From Datisca glomerata (taxonomy: Eukaryota; Streptophyta; Magnoliopsida; Cucurbitales; Datiscaceae): a DNA stretch of 64,000 bases. The stretch is from assembly GCA_003255025.1 (NCBI GenBank), contig QANY01013761.1, positions 62,001 through 126,000 on the forward strand, read 5' to 3'. The position numbers and the translations under genes were made by a program. Under the pieces are notes generated by a model. That model saw only the letters and a list, made by a program, of their open reading frames with translations. It did no database searches and was not told the origin of the DNA. Of the stretch, positions 12,431-23,299 are shown piece by piece (position 1 is the stretch's first letter; each line of letters starts with the position of its first letter).

Positions 12431-13110
12431 TAGCTGAATATTGATCCTACTATCAGGCCAGTAAAGTAGTGAAAGTGGACTTTCATGCCAGAATGTAATA
12501 TGGTCATTAAAGAAGAAGTCGGCAAGTTTTTGAAAGTGGGCTTCATAAAAAAGGTAGATTACCTAGAGTGGCTTGCAAATGTTGTCATGGTAAAAAGAAG
12601 AATGGGAAATGGAGAATCTTCATAGACTTCATAGATTTGAATAAAGCTTGCCCCAAAGAAAAATACACCATCTGGTCTATCGAGAATAGACTAGATGGTG
12701 GATGCCACATCGAAACACGAGCTCCTAAGCTTCATGGATGCCTTCTTAGGATATAACTAGGTGAAAATGTTCCAACCTGATCAAGAAACAACATCTTTCA
12801 TAACTAAACATTGTACTTTCTGTTACAAAGTAATGCCTTTCAGTTTGAAAATGCAAGTGCTACTTACCACATGTTGGTTAACAAAATCTTCTGAGAACAG
12901 ATCGAGAAAACCATGGAGTTTTATGTGGATGATATACTAGTAAGGAGTTGTAAATGGGAAGATCACATCAAAGACCTCGATGAGACTTTCTCAATCCTGA
13001 GGAAAAGCTCCATGAATTGAATCCAAAAAAATGCACCTTTAGAGTAGCAGCGGGAAAATTCTTAGGTCACTTGGTCAAACAACAGGGAATTAAAGTCAAC
13101 CCATAGCAGG
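12431..13110 (+). pseudogene. Gypsy (Tat) reverse transcriptase, broken
   Basis: Plus-strand frames give EEVGKFLKVGFI, then VKKKNGKWRIFIDFIDLNKA and CPKEKYTI, and then FYVDDILVRS near 12,925, where the catalytic YVDD aspartates are retained. The segment between these blocks, including the FMDAFLGY part, is frameshifted (12,735-12,770). The enzyme would copy element RNA into cDNA. The N-K-A-C-P-K signature assigns it to the Tat branch of Ty3/gypsy. It cannot be active because of the frameshifts and a stop at about 12,756. Confidence 0.85.
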
Positions 13111-13800
13111 TGAAAGCTATAATGGAAATGTGATCCCCTCAAAACCACAAGGTCTAAAAAGATTCTTTTCAAGATAAATAGACAAATGCAAGCCGTTCTT
13201 TGTAAAATTAAGGAAGAACTCCACGGACAGATGGGACGAAGAATGTGAAGAAGCTCTTAATAAGATCAAGGAATATTTACTAACTCCGTCATTTTTGTCA
13301 AAACCAAAGCCTGATGAGCTATTATTTTCGTATGTGGTTGTGTCGCACATGGCTGTCAGCTTTATGATTCGAAAAGAGGAACAAAAATGAAATTTTATAT
13401 ATTTCATAAGCAAAAGCTTGGTGACAGCTAAAACTCGTTACAAAAGAATGGAGAAGTTAATACTGGCCATTATGGTAGCAACGAGGAAACTAAGACCATA
13501 TTTTCAAGCACACAACATAAAGGTGCTGACAGATTCACTGATCATAAGCCTTTTACATTCTCCTGAGGTTAGAATCTCTTAACCTATTACGTCTATCTAG
13601 ATTGGCTAGGTCATTATTGTGTTGATTTAGACTTGCCTGATGAAAGGATGATCAATTATTTATAACGGGTAAAAGAATTAGTGAATCAACTTAGGAGTTA
13701 TGAAATCCATCAGGTCCCAAGAGAAAAAAATGAACATGCGGATGTGCTGGAAAATCAGGATCTTCGCTATGACAAAAATTTTAAGTGATACGTGCCGGTC
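13111..13800 (+). pseudogene. Gypsy (Tat) RNase H, broken
   Basis: Frames near 13,300-13,560 give FVCGC...AVSFMIRKEE (approximate, across frameshifts) and then SKSLVTAKTRYKRMEKLILA, followed by a K-L-R-P-Y-F-Q-A-H-N segment and a V-L-T-D-S segment. These correspond to the gypsy connection-RNase H block (Y-x-S-K-x-L...E-x-R-Y...E-K-L...A-T-R-K-L-R-P-Y-F-Q-x-H...L-T-D). The domain would remove RNA from the hybrid. Multiple stops follow. Confidence 0.75.
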
Positions 13801-14400
13801 AAATTTCGTAAAAAACTAAGTATCACATCGAAAGAGGTAGCATACATGGAAATTGAGAAAGAGCCTAACTGGAAGGGTGATGTAATCTGTTAACTGAAGG
13901 AAGGAATCTTGTCACATGACAAACTTTGCGCAAAGAAAGTCCAGCAGCATGGCGCTATGCACTACTTGATTAATGGTTCATTATATAAGCGAGCTTTTTC
14001 AGGTCCATGTCTAAAGTTCCTAAGGGAAAAAGAAGCCCAATACGTGTTAGCAGAGATTAATGGAGTGTGCAGAAATCATATCGGGGGCAGATCTTTAGCT
14101 CACAAAGTGCTGAACGAAGGATACTACTGGCAAAAAATGCACTAAGACGCCAAACAATTGCAAGGAAATGTGACAAGTGCCAACGATTCACACCCGTAGT
14201 CAAAATGGCACCTGGGGAACTCAATACTGTGGTGTGTCCTTGGCCATTCATGTAGTGGGATCTAGACATCGTCGAACCACTCCCCATGGCACATGCTCGG
14301 AAACGCTTCCTATTGGTTGCATCAAAAGACAGCTAGAGGCATGAGCTTACTACGCCAAAAGTAAAAATAACATTGTAGAGCAGCCTTGCTTGTTATATTC
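13801..14400 (+). pseudogene. Gypsy (Tat) integrase N-terminal part, truncated
   Basis: A 78-codon open frame (13,909-14,145) reads LINGSLYKRAFSGPCLKFL, then EINGVCRNHIGGRSLAHKVL and YYWQKMH, the H-H part of the zinc-binding module (G-x-C-x-N-H-I-G-G...Y-Y-W). After a frame change, CDKCQRFTP near 14,170 supplies the C-C half. The start of the core follows (PWPFM...W-D-L-D-I-V). Similarity fades by about 14,400, so most of the DDE core and the C terminus are missing. Confidence 0.85.
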
Positions 14401-14893
14401 CTGAGTAACCAGGTGTATTCATCACCAATATTGGCATTTGCGTAAAAAGTAATGTGACATTAGAAGCATTTTAACTGCATAAAATAAGAGGAAAAAGAAA
14501 AAAAAAGTCAATGGATCAATAAATCGCAACTCAGTATCTCATTGTTTGATATGTTTGTTTGATGTAAAGACTTCCCTCCTACTTAAATGGATAAGCCTGA
14601 AAGCTAAGTTAAGTCTGGGATCTTGGTTTAAAGTGCCTTAATCATTCTGAAGTGCTAACTCTAGCCTCTAGCAGACACTCACAAGTCAGGATAGGCTTGC
14701 ATTTGGGAATTACCTTGTTTAAGGGTAAAACTTGAAGATTTATAATGAGCATAAATTTTTATTCTGAGCTTGTTGATTTAGTTTAATCTAAAGACTAAAA
14801 ATAATAGTTTGACCTAAAAGTGATAATCTAGTTGGTGGTGTAGGGTTCTATCTAAATAATTTCTTGGTGAGTAATGCTTTAAGTTTTGGGGTG
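14401..14893 (+). other. Athila-like 3' untranslated region with polypurine tract
   Basis: No coding signal. The last bases, aagttttggggtg (14,881-14,893), form a polypurine tract directly before the LTR. The same arrangement occurs on the minus strand at 58,990-59,003 (aagtttgggggtg before tgataactc), where an Athila env-like ORF lies upstream. I therefore assign this region to an Athila-type element rather than to the Tat pol before it. Confidence 0.6.
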
Positions 14894-16275
14894 TGATAAC
14901 TCTAAGAAATTAGAGTTATCTATGAGTTTTCAAGATTAATTCATTATGAAATTAAGGGTGTTGTGTTGGTTTTAGCTTTTCTTAGTAATTTTCCTGCTTT
15001 ATCTCCTTTCTTAGGGTGTAGACGTCTATTTAGCTTATCTTGTATTAAATGAATAGTGTTTACATTTCCTAATTTTTCTACAAGGATATAACATCGCTAC
15101 ATGAGTGGACATGCATGAATGGAAAATAGTTTATATCGTAAAGTCCAGTTGGCACCTAAAAGTGAGAAAAGAAGCTCGTGCGCTCAAGAAACTGTTAGCC
15201 AGCTAGCATTGCATTCCATCAAGTTTTCGCCAACCCTTGATGTCGTGCGAAAAGTGTCCCTCTTATGGTTTTGCCCTCGCTTTGAGGCACTAAATATTGA
15301 AAGTACATTCTTTTTGGAAGGAGTCGACACTTTTGCTTAGAGAAATGGAGACAAAGTTTTAGAGAAGGAAAAAGAATAGGATAGAAAAGGAAAGGGAGGA
15401 TGCCAAGGAAGAAGAGAAGAAAGTGGATATTCTTTTATGCACTACTATTTTCCACCTTTATCCTTCTTTAATATAGCATTATCTTCTCCTTTTTAAGCTT
15501 AGTATCCTTGTATTTCAATGGCTATAATATTGTTCGAATCTGCTCTTAAGCTTAAAATGAGCTAAACCCTTTAACCTAGGATGGTTAATGAACCTCAAAG
15601 TTATTAAACTTGATTATTGAAGTTTGAATTGCAAGCTGGCTAATGCCATTTTATTTAAGAATTTTTATTATTTAATCTCATTAATCGATTGGCCCTCATT
15701 TCTTGAGAACCCATTGATTGTGATTCCGAAAAGATTCAACTCAATAGATCTAACTTGGATAATACATGTTTACTTGATTCTTCAGTAATTAAAGTAATTA
15801 GTAGGTAATATAGTCATATAGCACCCACAATGTAAACCTAACAACTGGAGATGATACTCAAAAATCTTAGTTTCACTCTAGCTTAGGAATAAGTTAGATT
15901 TGATTAAGATTAAAGTTGCAACGATCGAAATCATTGTACATAAGTAAGTTGAGGTTAATGTTGTTAGTAAAGCTACAGAAGTTCAACCAGATTTAAGTCA
16001 CGGTGATTAAGAAAATGGGGAATTAATCATTCTAACCTATTAAGTCATTGATTACATAATACTTGCTCTATTTCTGTCTTATCTTTACTCATTCTTACTC
16101 AACTTTAGTATTAGAATATTTTAACATCAATTTCCATTCCTTTCTAGCAATTCTTTTTTGGTTTAAAATAGATTTGAATAACTACTTGTTTCTCATCAAT
16201 CCATGTGGAGAATGACACTCACTTATCACTTTATTACTTGTTAATGACATGTGCTCTTGCGTTCATATTACACCC
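14892..16275 (+). repeat. Athila-type LTR (3' LTR)
   Basis: It starts tgtgataactctaagaaatt, where aactct and agagtt form a small inverted repeat, and ends near cattacacccc-like sequence (ttcatattacaccca). Both ends align with the LTR at 57,525-58,991 read on the minus strand: the same tgataactct...agagttatc start, and near the end acactca...ttattacttgtt. Length is about 1.38 kb against 1.47 kb. No second LTR of this copy is in reach, so it is an orphan 3' end. Confidence 0.75.
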
Positions 16276-17560
16276 AAGAACCAACATAGTCTGAGTCGAC
16301 CAAAGCAACAACAATGCTACTAGTGTCAGAACTCCTACCATAAACTAAGCTCAAATCTATAGGATCCATTTCACATCTTGCTAATGAACCTTGTAGGATT
16401 CCCAATGTGTCTGCTGATGACACAGACAACCTGTGAAAATATTTGGACGAGTACAAACCATAGCATACATGATACTCTAAACTATACTAGCATACGGAAC
16501 ACGTGATATTTGCTCCTTTTCTTCATTAGTTTATTGGTGACATATATGCCGAGAGCCTAAAATGTGGAGCAAACGGAACATTTACAGATTTAACTTCTGG
16601 ATACCAAGGTTCCCAATGTGGCACTAACAACATGTGAAATATCTAGATGAACCATAACATACATGATACTCTTAACCAGGCTAGCATAAGGAACACATGA
16701 TATCTACTCCTTTTCTTCAACGATTTCTTGGTGACATATCTATTGTGAGCCTCAAATGTGGAGCAAATGGAACATTCATAAGTTTAGACTTCTGCTTACC
16801 AAAGTGTTCAAGAACTTTCTAAACATAATTCTTTTGAGACAAAACCAACTTGCATGCTTCTTTATCACTCTGAATTTCTATGCCCAAAATCCTATTGGCA
16901 TCACCCAAATTTTTAATCTCAAACTCACCACTACGTTGAGGTTTGAACTTGATGATTTTAGCTTTATTCTTTGCAGCAATAAGAGCATCACTAATGTAGA
17001 GCATCAAATAAATAAAACAGCCATCTACAAGATGTATGTGGTAGACAAAGCTGTCATAGTCACTCCTGGAGTAACCATGCCCAAGCATAAACAAATCAAA
17101 CCACTTGTACAACTACCTAGGACATTGCTTCAAGCCATATAACGACCGCTTCAACAAACAAACATGATCTTCCTTACCTTGAACTAGAAATTTCTCTAGT
17201 TGCTCCAACTTCAAGTCAAACAGTACAACCATGGTAAGGAACACATGAAGAAATCTATGCTTCACAACTCATGAGAACACTTCATTGAAGTCCACAAACT
17301 CTCTCTAGCTATAACGCTCGGAACCTAAGCATGATTTGGACTTTAGTGCTTTAACCCCTAGGATTCCTTCATTTTTCTTGGAGACCCATTTGTACCCAAC
17401 AATCTTCTGGCCCTCAGGCGCTTTAACAAACTCCATGTACGATTATTATGACGAGATTTAAGCTCTTACCTCATAGAAATAGTCTACTAAGCAAGCTCAC
17501 TACTTGTGATAACCTCATGGTAACTGGAAGGTTCCAGAACCTCAATTCTATATGCTACAA
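16268..17560 (-). pseudogene. Copia reverse transcriptase / RNase H fragment, minus strand
   Basis: On the minus strand, from 17,420 down, I read GYKWVSKKNEGI, then SLYGLKQCPR, WFDLFMLGHGYSRSDYDSF, LYISDALIAAKNK and GDANRILGIEI; at 16,456-16,268 there is LVYGRSSD...VDSDYVGSW from RNase H. This is the C-terminal half of a copia pol. The DVKTAF catalytic block is deleted and YVDD has become YISD, so it is dead twice over. An internal direct duplication sits between RT and RNase H. Its lower end abuts the Athila LTR; neither LTR of this copia is visible. Confidence 0.85.
16399..16803. repeat. Direct tandem duplication inside the copia fragment
   Basis: 16,399-16,617 and 16,618-16,803 are adjacent diverged copies. 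Shared anchors in each are ttcccaatgtg, catacatgatactct, ctccttttcttca, ttggtgacatat and aatgtggagcaaa. It duplicates the stretch joining RT and RNase H. Divergence shows it is not recent. Confidence 0.85.
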
Positions 17561-18090
17561 TCAATGCATATGATATGTGGTTCGGTCTAATTTTGTTGGA
17601 CGTATCCTTTCGAACGGTAACTTTTATTCATTAGTTTGATTTATATTTACAATGATTGTGAACACTATATTGAGTTTGATTTTGTAGTTTTCTTACAAAT
17701 TTGAAAACCCCTTCAGTTTTCTTGTAATTTATTATCCTACTCATCAGCAACGAAATATGCTTGACTGAACAACCATTTGGAAAACTAAGTGCTATTCCAT
17801 TTTGAAACAACATTTCTGCAAGATTTCAGTTATAGCCTTGGAAATTGAGATCTTCCATATTAAATTGCACTTTTTCTTGAATGCTTCACTAATATTTTCC
17901 ACACTATTTTCTACATTTAGGTAGTATAAATGAATTCCTTACTTTTCTAGATTATTTAAAAATCTGCAATTACAATTATACTTCAAATTGAAGCCCAGAG
18001 AAGTAAGCAAGTCACGTGTTCCTCTACAACCAATGACACTGGTTCAGAAGCTTCACAATTATATTTGGAATCATACTAGATTTTTATCTT
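17561..18090. other. No gene seen
   Basis: AT-rich sequence between the copia fragment and the CACTA right end. A 60-codon minus-strand frame at 17,631-17,813 has no recognisable motif. It could be CACTA interior, but nothing shows it. Confidence 0.45.
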
Positions 18091-18635
18091 TCTCTTTAGG
18101 ATATGTATTTTTTATTTGGAGATATAATTTCTAGTGGAAAATAGTTTGTAACAAATTTGAGTAACTAAATAAAATGTTATGTGATTTTGTTCTTTTGTGA
18201 TATTTTGTCAAAAATGTATTATTTTTAAAATTTGTACAATTGCAAGAATAAGTAATAAAAAAAGTTAACAAAGATATTTCATAGCATTAACAACACGTTA
18301 TCATAAACATAAGACAAGTTTTATAACATTTTATAGCATGAAAAAATGCTATCAAAGGTCTTTTAGAGCTTAAAAAAATGCTATGAAAAGATATACAATA
18401 GAAATTTAAAAACGAATTTGTAGAGAAACAATAACGTTTAAAAAATACTATCACAGAGTAAACATTGTGTTAAAAACACTATCGTAGGATTATCATAGCA
18501 TTTTTAAACGCTATCGTATGGTTTTTATAGTGTTTCAAAAATGATATCATAGGTCTGAACTTTTTATAGCGTCTACATACATCACGTTTTTAGAAACACT
18601 ATAGAAACCCTATGATATTGTTTTTGTTTGTAGTG
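18091..18635 (+). mobile_element. CACTA right end with subterminal repeats (5'-truncated copy)
   Basis: It ends in ttttgtttgtagtg at 18,635, the reverse complement of a CACTA terminus (CACTACAAACAAAA). The 350 bp before it hold many copies of a short motif in both orientations (tagcattttt, aacgctatc, aaaaatgctatg), as in the subterminal repeats that CACTA transposases bind. The stretch aligns with 23,300-23,926, including gtgattttgtt and aataagtaataaaaaa, so both are right ends of one family. No matching left end is found for this copy. Confidence 0.85.
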
Positions 18636-19550
18636 AGAAATTGAGATATGAACAAATTCATGCTTCTGCAAAGAAAAATTAAAAGGCTGAATTTTGTTTG
18701 GATATAGGGGTTGTTAGATGATGAATTATGTTCATTTATGCATGCTTTGAGGTTTAAGAGGCTGAATTTTATCATTATTAATTAAAATTAAATTTGTTTG
18801 AGGTCAAATTTTGTCATGTTATTTATGCTATAGTCAGATGTTAGGAAAGCTGTTAGTTTTTATGTTGGTAACACATGCTTTGAGGTACAAGAATATTCTT
18901 AGTAGGTGTGGTGGGGTATGGGTGGGTGGGNNNNNNNNNNNNNNNNNNNNNNNNNNNNNNNNNNNNNNNNNGGGTGTTAGAGGATGAATGATGTTAGGTT
19001 ATGCATGCTTTGAGGTTTAAGAGATTGAATTTCGTCATTTTATCCTAGAAAATCAAAATTGAATTTGTTTGAGGCCACATTTTTTCAAGTTATGCATGCT
19101 AGAGTCGGTTAGTATGAAATATCTTATTTTCGATGTTGGTAACACATGCTTTGAGATTCAAGAATACTCTTCAAGGTTTCTCTTGTTCCTTGGAACATGA
19201 GAGAATTCTATTGTATCTAGACCATCCATTTTCAAAATGGACGGCCATATTTAATTAAAAAAGATAAAATAGAAAAAAAATAAAATAAATGTTTTTTAAA
19301 AATGTGTTGTGACATTGGCACACATTCCTTGACATAACCCTCCTGTTGTTATCCCTAATAGGAGAGGATCTATTTCCATGGGTGGGGGGCTATTAGAGGA
19401 TGAATCATATTTGATTATGCATGCTTCGAGGTGTAAGAGGCTTAATTTTATCATTTTACAATTATTAATTGAAAATGAATTTGTTTGAGGATGAATTTTG
19501 TGAAGTTATGCATACTAGAGTCAGTAGGTAGGATTAATTTTCACAGGGTT
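18636..19550. repeat. Diverged local tandem repeat, about three copies
   Basis: Copies begin near 18,707, 18,972 and 19,383. Each carries tgcatgctt(t/c)gaggt(t/g)taaga, then attgaa(t/a)...aatttgtttgagg, then gttatgc(a/t)t...agagtc. A partial copy precedes them at about 18,655. The third is separated by about 215 bp of unrelated sequence (19,165-19,380) containing the palindrome ccattttcaaaatgg. No coding signal is seen. Confidence 0.75.
18931..18971. other. Assembly gap (41 N)
   Basis: Forty-one undetermined bases interrupt the first tandem copy right after a G-rich run (gggtatgggtgggtggg). The G tract and repeat nature probably stopped assembly, so the true length here is unknown. Confidence 0.99.
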
Positions 19551-21069
19551 CACTACAAGAAATATGTGCTTTGATTGCACATGACGAGGGCGTTTTATCT
19601 CAAAACACTAAGAGAAGTCTAAATTTTACGGTGATAAGGCGCGGGAGCAAAAGAAACTAACCCGCCTAAAATTAAACCTAATCCATCTTTCTTCATCCTC
19701 TGAATTAACCCTTTCCACTTCAACCTCTCTATATGATTGTCGAAGCCAATGGATGTAGCTCGCAAGTCCAACTTATTTGATTCTCTCTCTCTCGAAGCTC
19801 TCTTTCACGAACCTCTCTATCTCTGGTTGCTTCTTGCATCTCTCTCATCAACTCTGTCATCAGTGTAGCAGCTCTATCTCATATTTTCTCTTGCATTTCT
19901 TTCTCTTGGATCTCGTAGCTCTCTCTCCCTCTCGCAGCTCTTCATCTCTCAGTTCTATGTCACATCTCAGAACAAGAGGAAGTTGTTTTTCTTGCGAGGC
20001 GTGTTTCATTCTCTAATTCATGCTTGATTGTGCTTGATTTTTGTCTAATTTTTGTGTTTTTATGAAGAATTTTGTCTAAGTTTAGGGTCTCCCAAATTTT
20101 GTTTACTTTTCTTTCTTCAGTGTGCCAAATTTTGACTTACTTCTCTTAATTGAGGTTTCCCAAGTTAGAGATGGATGTTGCATTAGGCGGTCGGTTAGGA
20201 GTATTTTCTCTATAGGGATTAGTTATTTTCTTTCTTATCCGTATTTTTCTTCTTGTGTAGGGCTTGGAGCATTGTTTGATTAGGGGAGATGGTTTTTTTG
20301 GGTACGTCTGATACGTTTGGAGGAGTCTGAGCTTTGGAGCTTTGAATTAAACTCAGATAGTAAAGTAGCTCTAGAGAAATGATGAGCTCGAGGTAGTTTG
20401 TAAAGAGGGAGTTGATGTAACAAAAAATAATATTTTTTTGTATACTCTTTAGACTTGTCTATTTTTTTCATTAGAGAGAATCGTACGTCCCTAAGTCTTA
20501 CTAGATCTGGGAGTTTGGGGCCTTTGAATTTAATCGGGTTCTTTACAGAGTTCTGACTCAAAAGAAAGGTCTGGTATCAATCATTTTGTTTTCGTTCAAG
20601 CTTTTCTATTGTTATAGGTTCCTGAAGATAATATGGTAGTTTGAATTCATTTTTTTAGGCCTTGAGAGAAATCTGTGCTCAATCCCTGTCAAGATAATGT
20701 GTGAGCTTAATGACATAAAGAAATGAAGCGAAAATGGTATAATGATGACGAAGTAGAATATAGGGGTTTAGAGTTGTGCTCTTTGTGGGTGGAATATAGG
20801 GGTTTAGACTTTCACAACATGATGTGGCATAATTAGAAAGACATTCACAAATTAAGAGTAATATGTTTGTTTCTTATTATGATTCCTACAACTAGATTGA
20901 GAATAGAGACTATGTGTTTTAGTTTATAATGATTATGGGCATAAGTTAATGTGGACCTGGACATTGCGTAGAGGAGGAAAACCTCCATTTCACTCTGATT
21001 ACCTCAAATCACCACTAGTTCTCTTTGGTTAACATATTTTAATTCAATTATTTGACTATTAGGAAATTA

Positions 21070-21263
21070 GGAGCTTTGCTAATCAAGGAGTGAGACTATT
21101 ACAACACGACACAAGCATAGTGAAAGAGGATGACATTTACAAGCGTTGGGAGAAGCTGACGGGTGAGGTGGTGGATGAGATCATTTTTTTAGTAGACACA
21201 TCGTTGTTTCGAATCACACGACCCTCACCATTCATCCAATTGCCCTCACCATTCATCCAATTG
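21070..21263 (+). pseudogene. Exon-like coding segment of unknown origin inside CACTA
   Basis: A plus-strand open segment reads SFANQGVRLLQHDTSIVKED, then DIYKRWEKLTGEVVDEIIFL and VDTSLFRITRPSPFIQL. It follows an ag (aggaaattag) and stops at a gt (ttg|gtaatg), consistent with one exon. Composition is that of a real protein, unlike the surrounding DNA. I do not recognise the family. Its last 21 bases are an exact, in-frame tandem duplication (21,222-21,242 and 21,243-21,263). It may be a captured host exon or part of a transposon gene. Confidence 0.45.
21222..21263 (+). repeat. Perfect 21-bp in-frame tandem duplication
   Basis: The 21-bp unit, beginning ccctcaccattcatccaa, occurs twice without a mismatch and adds seven codons to the exon-like segment, ending exactly at its presumed splice donor. 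Confidence 0.95.
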
Positions 21264-21330
21264 GTAATGAAAACAAATTACATTGTTCATTTCAATTTGA
21301 AATAGTTTTAGAAACCTTAATTGAATTTAG

Positions 21331-21618
21331 TTGAATTGTATATTGTGGGTGTCAAAAGGGGTACCACATTTGCGCCAAGACGAGGTTCCACCACAAGGAT
21401 GGAAATCGGGGTGGGCGATGCCTTTAAACCCCAGGATAGGGCCTTGGCTGAGGGTTCTAAAGAGCATTGCTCAATCTCATAACTCAGTTCCTGAGTTCGA
21501 GGTGTTTTTCATGTTTTCCCTTTACTTTGCATCTTGCTTTTTTTTTTATCAAACTTATTTGGCTCTCTTTCTAAAGTTGAAGTGGATAAAGTTGAAGCTA
21601 CTCATGATGGACCAGTGA
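21331..21618 (+). other. Open frame with exon-like start, unrecognised
   Basis: A 95-codon plus-strand frame inside the CACTA interior. The first part (VPHLRQDEVPPQGWKSGWA, then PLNPRIGPWLRVLKSIAQS) looks like real protein, the rest is phenylalanine/leucine-rich and AT-rich like an intron. I do not recognise it. It may be a second captured or element-derived exon. Confidence 0.3.
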
Positions 21619-21969
21619 CTAGTAAGCCAACTGTGTTTCTGTAGATTTATGGTTGTGGAGATGATAGTTTAGTTTAGGTATTATGGAACTCTCTCTGCGG
21701 ACTAATAATGTGATTGCATATTTTTAGAACTACCTAGAACTCTTGATTATAGTTCTAGTCCTTATTCTTGTTATCTATAATTTGAAAGAGTAACTCATTT
21801 AGAAATTCGGTGTAGTTGTAGAGTTTTACTTTCCTGTCACCTGATGTGTTTATAATTACTTTCCAGCTATATAATTATAGAAGCATTTCTTTTATATGTT
21901 TTCTCGGTTCCTACTTCTGCTAGATAAGAATATTCTAACATTTTTCGAAATCATACAACTGTTAAACTC

Positions 21970-22044
21970 AGAACTTTGCCAAAAATATCGAGGGATGATT
22001 TTGAGTTAATATTTGATGAGTTGGATGATAGTGGTGATTTCAAG
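21970..22044 (+). pseudogene. TPC1: Captured exon of a two-pore channel 1 (TPC1) gene, EF-hand region
   Basis: Twenty-five codons read RTLPKISRDDFELIFDEL and then DDSGDFK. This closely matches the segment of plant TPC1 between its cytosolic EF-hands (Arabidopsis TPC1 has RTLPKIS and LIFDELDD followed by DFK). TPC1 is the vacuolar calcium- and voltage-regulated cation channel, and this region belongs to its calcium-sensing linker. The segment starts at a plausible ag acceptor (aactcag) and ends at a gt donor (ttcaag|gtatgt), so one exon was taken with its splice borders. I see no other TPC1 exon nearby. Its position between CACTA termini indicates transduplication rather than a resident gene. 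Confidence 0.85.
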
Positions 22045-23189
22045 GTATGTTTGTTTACCTTCGTTTTGACAGAATATGTCCTTATAATAAAAAGAGAAGA
22101 GTGGTTACATTTTATGATTTGTCCTGATTCGTTTATGGTATTTTTCATACTAAATGATGAGTAATTTTAGGTGGACTTTATATAACAGGTATAGTTATCT
22201 GCCCATTGGTTTAGAAAATAGTAGTTCTCTTGTTTTTTGTGTCCATGCTTTTGAACTATAATAATTCTCATATTTATCATTTTCGTGGCATGTTTTAGTT
22301 CATTTTCCTTGCATGTATTAGTACATAAGGATGAGCATTGAAAGTTGGGTAGGAGAGACTTGGAATCCATCTCTCCCGTTGTTTATTTTCATTCATGTTG
22401 ATTGTTAGAGCATTTTATATAGTTTCTGGAGGTTACTATAATATTTAACATTGTTTCTAGAGAATATTAAATGACACGTCTCCATCTCTCCCATTGATGC
22501 AATTTTACATATGCTAAGTTAAATGTTTAGTGTAGTTCTTATAAGCTTGTGCCAAATACATTTAACTGCATGTTACTGTGATGTTAATTATGTAAACATT
22601 TTCCTGCTTATTTAATCTTATTTTCTTATTTGACCATCATTCTTCCATCAACTAATGCACAAGGAATGAACTACATGTTAAACTCCAAACTTTGGTTGTA
22701 GATTTTGTATCAAATATCCTAACAGTTCTGAGTATCCTATTACATGGTATGTATTTTTCAATGTAATCCTTATACTTCTATGCAATTCATTTTTAATCTA
22801 TTTTCTTTTTCTTCTTTTTGCGGGTTAGGGAATGGATAGATTTGAAAGGCTTAGTGTTGCTATGAACTTTCTTTGTCACTTTAGCTTTGTTATGGACTTA
22901 TAAGACATTGTTATGATAAACTTGGCTACTTGTTAAATGTTCCATTTTGAAACAGAAGATAATTAACTTGGTTTGAAGTTAAATGTCAGAATTTGGTTGC
23001 ACTCCACCAATGACTATACTATATCATTGAATGTTGTAAGTCTGCCACTAATTCTTAACTTCCTAATCTAATAAGTCATTTCTTAGTTGTTAATCATTTA
23101 GATTCTACTATTTGGAATAGGAGGCTTGCTCATTCATTTGAATGGATCATACATGCATTGGTACAACAGTGTGATCTTGTCGTAAAGCA

Positions 23190-23272
23190 TCACCAAGGCA
23201 GTTACCTGCGCCACCACCTCCTCACGAGAGAAAACCACCAAGTGGACCTCCACCTTCAGTCCCGAAATGTGA
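23190..23272 (+). other. Short proline-rich coding-like segment
   Basis: The plus strand encodes PRQLPAPPPPPHERKPPSGP and further prolines. Its base composition is clearly richer in C than the flanks. It may be another captured exon fragment, but such low-complexity sequence cannot be assigned to a gene. Confidence 0.3.
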
Positions 23273-23299
23273 ATTTATACTAGATTTTAGTTTTTTTAA

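Larger units (their letters stand above)
10193..14400 (+). mobile_element. Decayed Ty3/gypsy element, Tat-type, plus strand
   Basis: In order on the plus strand I read a gag start, RT, RNase H and integrase, the gypsy order. The RT block KWRIFIDF...DLNKACPKEKY is the form typical of Tat/Ogre-like plant gypsy elements, not of the Athila form seen at the right edge of the window. Stops and frameshifts occur throughout. At about 14,400 the integrase similarity stops and the sequence becomes an Athila-like 3' region, so the element is truncated or recombined there. Confidence 0.8.

Noticed and set aside
20280..20561. A 93-codon minus-strand frame in the CACTA leader
   Set aside because: No motif, no splice context, and antisense to the likely element transcript.
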